DNA of 64,000 nucleotides from the NCBI GenBank assembly GCA_002786025.1, contig NHNW01000002.1, positions 868,001 through 932,000 of the forward strand, read 5' to 3'. Origin of the DNA: Zasmidium citrigriseum (lineage: Eukaryota; Ascomycota; Dothideomycetes; Mycosphaerellales; Mycosphaerellaceae). This document shows, in pieces, positions 59,435 to 64,000 of this stretch. How positions within the stretch are numbered: the stretch's first letter is position 1; each line of letters starts with the position of its first letter. Under the pieces are notes generated by a model that did no database searches, was not told the origin of the DNA, and saw only the letters and a program-made list of their open reading frames with translations. The translations under genes were made by a program, and so were the position numbers.

Positions 59435-61657
59435 TGCGAACGCTTGAAGCGGCTGAAAAGAATTCGCATGGCTTGCTGTATTGTCATGCGCTCTGATTAC
59501 CCCTTTTGGCGACCTTCCCGCTTCGTGCCACACAGCCTGGTATATATCATGGCGCCCAGCTTCTCGGCGAGGAAGCACAGCAGGACGAGCCAGACGATCG
59601 CCATATTCGACGCCAATCAAATCAGGACAAGCAACGAACAAGCAATCCCGAGCAAGAAAGCCAAGATGTGTATCAGCGGCGCAATTTATCTTTTCCGCAA
59701 GAACCGCCAGGGCAAACAAGGAGCGGGCAACCCACCACCTGCCAGAGAGAGTTACTATACGCCGAGGCAAGAGCAGGGTGCGAGGACTGCGCATGCACCG
59801 CCGCCGGGGTATGGGAGTGGTGGACGGGTTGAGCAGGTTGGGTATGGGAATGGCGGGAGCGCGCCGAGGACGGATGGATGGTGATGGTATGTCTGCCCGA
59901 ACTTCTACTCATCTGTTCCTGTACTGACGAGGTGTTAGCTCCTTCAGCTTGAGAGTGTTCGAGCAATGATTTCGAAACAACATACGCACTAGCGAGGTGG
60001 TCTTGGGTGGCATGAAACGGGAGTTGCGTGTGATTGTAGTAATAGACGGGATGTAGGAAGTGTAGAGGAAGCGATTTTATTGAGGGGTTCAGAAAGGTGG
60101 ATTGAAAGTAAGGTAGGAAGAGGTGAAGTTCATCATAGGGCGGATGCCGAGTTGGGGTTTGACATACCGAAGTTGACACCGCTGCTGATGTGCGCTTTAG
60201 GCTCGACATCGACTGATCCCAGGAAAAGTTCCGATCGGAAAAGACACGATCCACTCAGATATTGGCCCGGTCGCCCATGGGACGCTTCGAGAAGTCTCTA
60301 CAGAGCCGGAATATCAGAGACGACGCCGGCGTGAAGGCTTGGCCAGAGCAGGACGTCTGTTGCTTGGATTCGAGCACTTGCTGCTCCAGAAGATTCTCGA
60401 ACCAGAGCGATTGACCTTTTGGTTTTCGTTTCGTTCCTCCTCAGCTTTCAACGATATGCGACATGACCTGGAGACGTTGCACTACAAGCCAGAGAGGAAT
60501 GTGCTCGAGACAGTGGACGGGCAATTTCCTGAATGGATGCAGCAAAGGATCGTAGCCTGTGGGAGTAGGGTTCTGGACCTTCATGTTACTGACCCTCCTT
60601 GAAGAGGCCGGATGTTGGTCCCGCAATAGGCAAAAGGCGGTCACTGGATGGACATGACAAGTCCATTTGCCATGCATCGGGAACAGTCAATAAGACATGA
60701 GTTCTGTCTGTGCGGAGGATACTGCAGAGCTCGCGACTTGGCAGCTGAACTCGGGGCCAAGGCATCTCATACAGGTACGTCCTCTTGTCGTTCTCTCTTA
60801 TTTCCTCTGAGCTAACGGAGACTTTGAGAAGCGCAAAGTCAAATGGGTTATTCATCCAACAGGGCTTGAGCTTTGACCAATCTGTTTCAGCTCTGCTGGT
60901 ACCATCACATGATAGCCGCCTCGGGATCTCGCGATTTTCGAGTCAACGAAGAAAGGTCTAGCGAGGCCAGCCATGTGTTTCGGACTGCATGGAGCTATCA
61001 GATTAACATTGTTCCCAGGAGTGGTGGCGTCAACGCAGATCTATTCTGGGCCAATCCGCCAGACGTGGCCCCCAAAACTACAAATCTCCTGCTTCCTAAT
61101 CCGGCTACTTTCGAGATGGCGGCCCGGCCACATGGCGCTAGCGTGGTGTTGAAGGAGCTGCTATTGGCCTTGTATTTACCGACCCTTTCACCGGTTCTCG
61201 ACAAGCTCAAACAACGGTATGTGGTGTGAGCAGCTGGGAGCTGACTGATGTATCCGGCTTGTCGTCTGGATGTGAAGCTAATCTATCCGGACAGACACCC
61301 TGTTGCCTCTTCCTACCGTCGTGCATATGGACCCCATCTGTCGAGGACCAGAACTCGCTAGCCCCTGTGTCGACATCTGCGGGCGGCGTGTTGGCATTTC
61401 CAAAGCGACCAATCTCAACTTGGCCTGGAATCTGCCTTCTCAGCCTCGTGCGCACGATTAGTCGGCTAATGTAATCGTTGGCGCCAGCTGGGCTTGGGCC
61501 AAGGGATCGACGTTGGAGGCGTTGAAGATGTGATTCCCCGGTGCTGCAACTCTATTTCGCGGTAGGCGTTCAGCTGGGAGCATATATCCCGTCGACATGC
61601 CTGCTCAGGTGAGAAGCTTAGCACCATCCTCTTACTCTATCGCGAGAAAGAGTCGCC
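59435..61657. other. 2.2 kb between the membrane paralogues
   Basis: Short frames only. A plus frame at 59667-59884 with AHAPPPGYGSGGRVEQVGYG recalls low-complexity fungal tails, but no domain is attached. Frames at 60339-60602 and 60873-61229 are unsupported. Confidence 0.4.
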
Positions 61658-63704
61658 ATGGCGGTCGATATCTTCAACACTACGTTCTACAGCAGCGCGC
61701 CCACACTGTACGATTGGACGAACGCGGTCAATGACAGCTATCTCAATTTCGAGAATAGCACAATTGTGCTGTACCAATTCGGATGTTTGCTCGATGAGAA
61801 CGTGGACAACTTTCAGGAGGCTAAATGGGACTGTCACGCAGCCTGCCAGGACCCTCAAAAGCTCTGGAACTCCACCCTTTCGGCATACACTCTGCACAAC
61901 TGTCTAGTATGGATTGATCTCTCTCTGAGTCAACTGTGCGCTAACAGTGCCCAGGTTTACCCTATCGTCGCCCACCTGTGGAACGATGGCAACCTAACGG
62001 ACGATGGCATTGCTATTGCAGAATACTACAACATTCGGAATGACACGGAGGATCCGCTCTACACTTCGTGGCCTGGCATCCAAGACTGCTTCAGGGATTA
62101 TTGTGTCCGTTTTGAGGCTGAAGACGAGTGGTGTAAATCTCCAAATGGGACCTACAACCTTGATTACAATGACTATAATCGGTATCAACTGGTGAGCCGA
62201 GTCGAAATTTTGCTCGTAATATGGCCAGACAATGCTGATAGATGACAGGACTTCCCCACGAATATGTGCGATGGCCTTGATGCTCAAATCAACGGTGACT
62301 TGATGGGAATTGGAGTAAGCGCGCCGTGCTGTCTTGTGATCACGCACTGACCACTTCTTCCAGGTTGCTATCTCCTTGATCATGCAGGTTGCCATCCTCA
62401 CGCTCTCGTGGATATTGTTCCATTTCTCAAGAGACTGGGTCACATACTTGACATATCCATGCTTCTATCGCAAAGATTCGAAAGTTCCGAGAAGACTGCA
62501 AAACGCGGTGAAGAATAGCAAGCCCTCAAAAGCTCTCATTGAGTGGGAGGGACTGGCAAGCTTCCAGGATACTCAAGTCTGGTATGTTACTTTACAGAAC
62601 GTTCGTAAAAGTCCTGGAAACTAATTATGGTGCAGGTTGATGATTGCTGTGCAAATCGCTTGTCTGGTTGCACTGAAGAATCCTAACATCTTTGAGTCAG
62701 AGTCTTGGCAACAATATCGAAACAACGTAAGGCCATTGGCATCGCCTCTTCACATGTCCCCTTGCTGACATTCTGTTCAGGTCGGTGTCATCTACGATCT
62801 TGCATTCGGAGGCTGCTTGCCAGTGCTCCTCACCCTGGTCTTGCTCAGGCAAGCCGGACAATCGAACTGGCTCACCATCTTGACCACCGCCTGCTCCGTA
62901 GCTCTCGCCTCCGCCGCCTGGATGATCACCTGGAAGCTACCACCCTACTTCCCGCCAACAGTAATAGAGCACGAAGGGCCCGAGACCTGTGCCAAGCTCA
63001 AACCAACAGCTCTTTGTTTCCCCAACGACTGGTTCGCCGAAAGCTCCGTCGTCGGCTCGTACAAGGGTCTTGCCATTCTTATCTTCTGCTGGGTCGTACT
63101 CCTCTACCTCTTCATCGAGAACTTCCGCATCTTCAAGCAGAAGCCGGGACGGAACCGGTTTAACCGCAAGCGCAATGTTCTGGAGGTCCACAAATCCTGG
63201 ATCGCGCACACGAGCAGGACGCACTCGTTTGGATTGGAGTCCGGAAACCGGTTGGTTCGAAGCAGTTCGGAGCTCATGTACAGCAATACGTTCTGGCGAG
63301 TCGTATCACGCATCCTAATACTTGCGGCCGAGGTTGCTTTGCTTGCCCTGACACTGAGGCTGCTCAAGGACTACTCCGTTGTCTTTAACACAAAGAACTT
63401 TGTGGTCCTTGACAAGTCATCATGGAGCTTGGGCCAGGTCATTGCTGTTGCTGCCTTCGTGCCAGTGTTGATCCAGTTCATCTGGCACTGTATCTGTAAG
63501 TTCCCATCAATCATGGAAGGCTCACTGCAGTTGCTGACGACGAATGCAGTTGGAAAGAAGGACGAAGATGGCCGCGAGGATCAGTCGAACGATGACTATG
63601 AAGCTACACCGAGGCAGGATTCTGACCCTAAGCTGAACAACGCTACAGCGGTCAATGAGATTCCCATGGAGGACACGTCCTATGACAGCCGGTACGGAGC
63701 TTGA
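61658..63704 (+). CDS. Seven-span membrane protein with Cys-rich N-domain, paralogue B
   Basis: Seven exons (61658-61906, 61955-62191, 62249-62314, 62364-62581, 62636-62726, 62781-63495, 63550-63704) encode 576 residues. The first three introns fall at the same places and phase as in paralogue A (after HNCL/HNCA, before DFP/AYN, after MGIG/SGIG). Shared motifs: the Cys loop GPETCAKLKPTALCFP and the last helix SLGQVIAVAAFVPVLIQFIW. Two further introns are unique to B. The N-domain has several N-glycosylation sequons and Cys. Function unknown. Intron 1 has no stop in frame, so read-through is possible. Confidence 0.8.
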
Positions 63705-64000
63705 TCTAGCGCTGTTGTCTTTGCTCTTTCGAAGCTCATCGTGGCCCCAACTTGAGAGATATGATCTAATGCACGATATGAGAAAGCGTCCTCCTGAAAC
63801 CAGACCTCTCAAGCGAGACGTGGCATGAGAGACGGTCACTACTCTTCCCAACCCCGAGTACCATTTCACCACTATCTCTTCATTCATTTCCCCTACATGT
63901 CGTCAAGCACGGAATATGGGCGTCGGCATGCCGAAAAACTTCCCAAGTCGGCCACGATCGTCCGCACCTGCCTCGCTCAAGTCAAGATATCCAGCCCACT
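63705..64000. other. 3' flank, nothing supported
   Basis: The end of the window after paralogue B contains no gene I can support. Confidence 0.4.

Noticed and set aside
59480..59884. Possible Pmp3-like small membrane protein
   Set aside because: A stretch resembling LPxxxHxAWYI occurs, but the preceding hydrophobic half is missing and frames do not join.

Overview
The window is nuclear DNA from a filamentous ascomycete (Pezizomycotina). Dothideomycetes is the likeliest class, but that is inference. The grounds are compact genes on both strands, 47-80 nt introns with GT/AG ends and CTGAC- or CTAAC-like branch sites, and fungal families such as RTA1, CreB, MPH1, GH17, fungal-type transcription factors and Fungal_trans_2 proteins. 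I saw no rRNA, tRNA, CRISPR array or intact transposon. Exon coordinates were rebuilt by hand from splice signals and reading-frame continuity.

Layout. 1-3.05 kb: 3' part of a large unrecognised protein. 3.5-7.9 kb: amidase, then a PuuE/allantoinase-like deacetylase and an FAD monooxygenase. 8.5-10.8 kb: a small VOC protein tail-to-tail with ALG12, their stop codons overlapping. 11-16.5 kb: YOS1, a CreB-type deubiquitinase with a 14-nt microexon, and a cyclophilin. 16.9-25.7 kb: GH17 cell-wall glucanase, astacin-type metalloprotease with a GC-AG intron, MPH1 helicase and a GFA-domain protein. 26.1-31.9 kb: a short EIRNRIY-type protein, an unusual locus of tandem ubiquitin-like domains apparently broken in the middle, and a fungal transcription-factor-like protein. 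32.8-39.9 kb: dihydroxyacetone synthase-type transketolase with two microexons, a divergent SDR, and a Zn2Cys6 factor whose first intron is a minisatellite. 40-45.4 kb: a small acidic protein and a long C2H2 factor. 45.4-48.5 kb: gene-poor. 48.5-56.4 kb: a broken small secreted-protein gene, an RTA1-family protein, OsmC, a dihydroxyacetone-kinase-like protein without its substrate-binding half, a Cys/His protein and KRR1. 57.3-63.7 kb: two diverged tandem paralogues of an unrecognised protein with a Cys-rich N-terminal domain and about seven membrane segments.

How the genes may relate. Most are ordinary housekeeping genes: N-glycosylation (ALG12), ER-Golgi transport (YOS1), ribosome biogenesis (KRR1), DNA repair (MPH1) and carbon-catabolite control (CreB type). 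Two looser themes may be functional. One is nitrogen catabolism at 3.5-7.9 kb. The other is C1/triose metabolism, with a DHA-synthase-type transketolase, a DhaL protein and a GFA protein within about 29 kb. The most unusual material is the ubiquitin-like tandem locus, the putative 7-TM paralogue pair, and the concentration of non-standard splicing (microexons, GC-AG introns, a repeat-filled intron).
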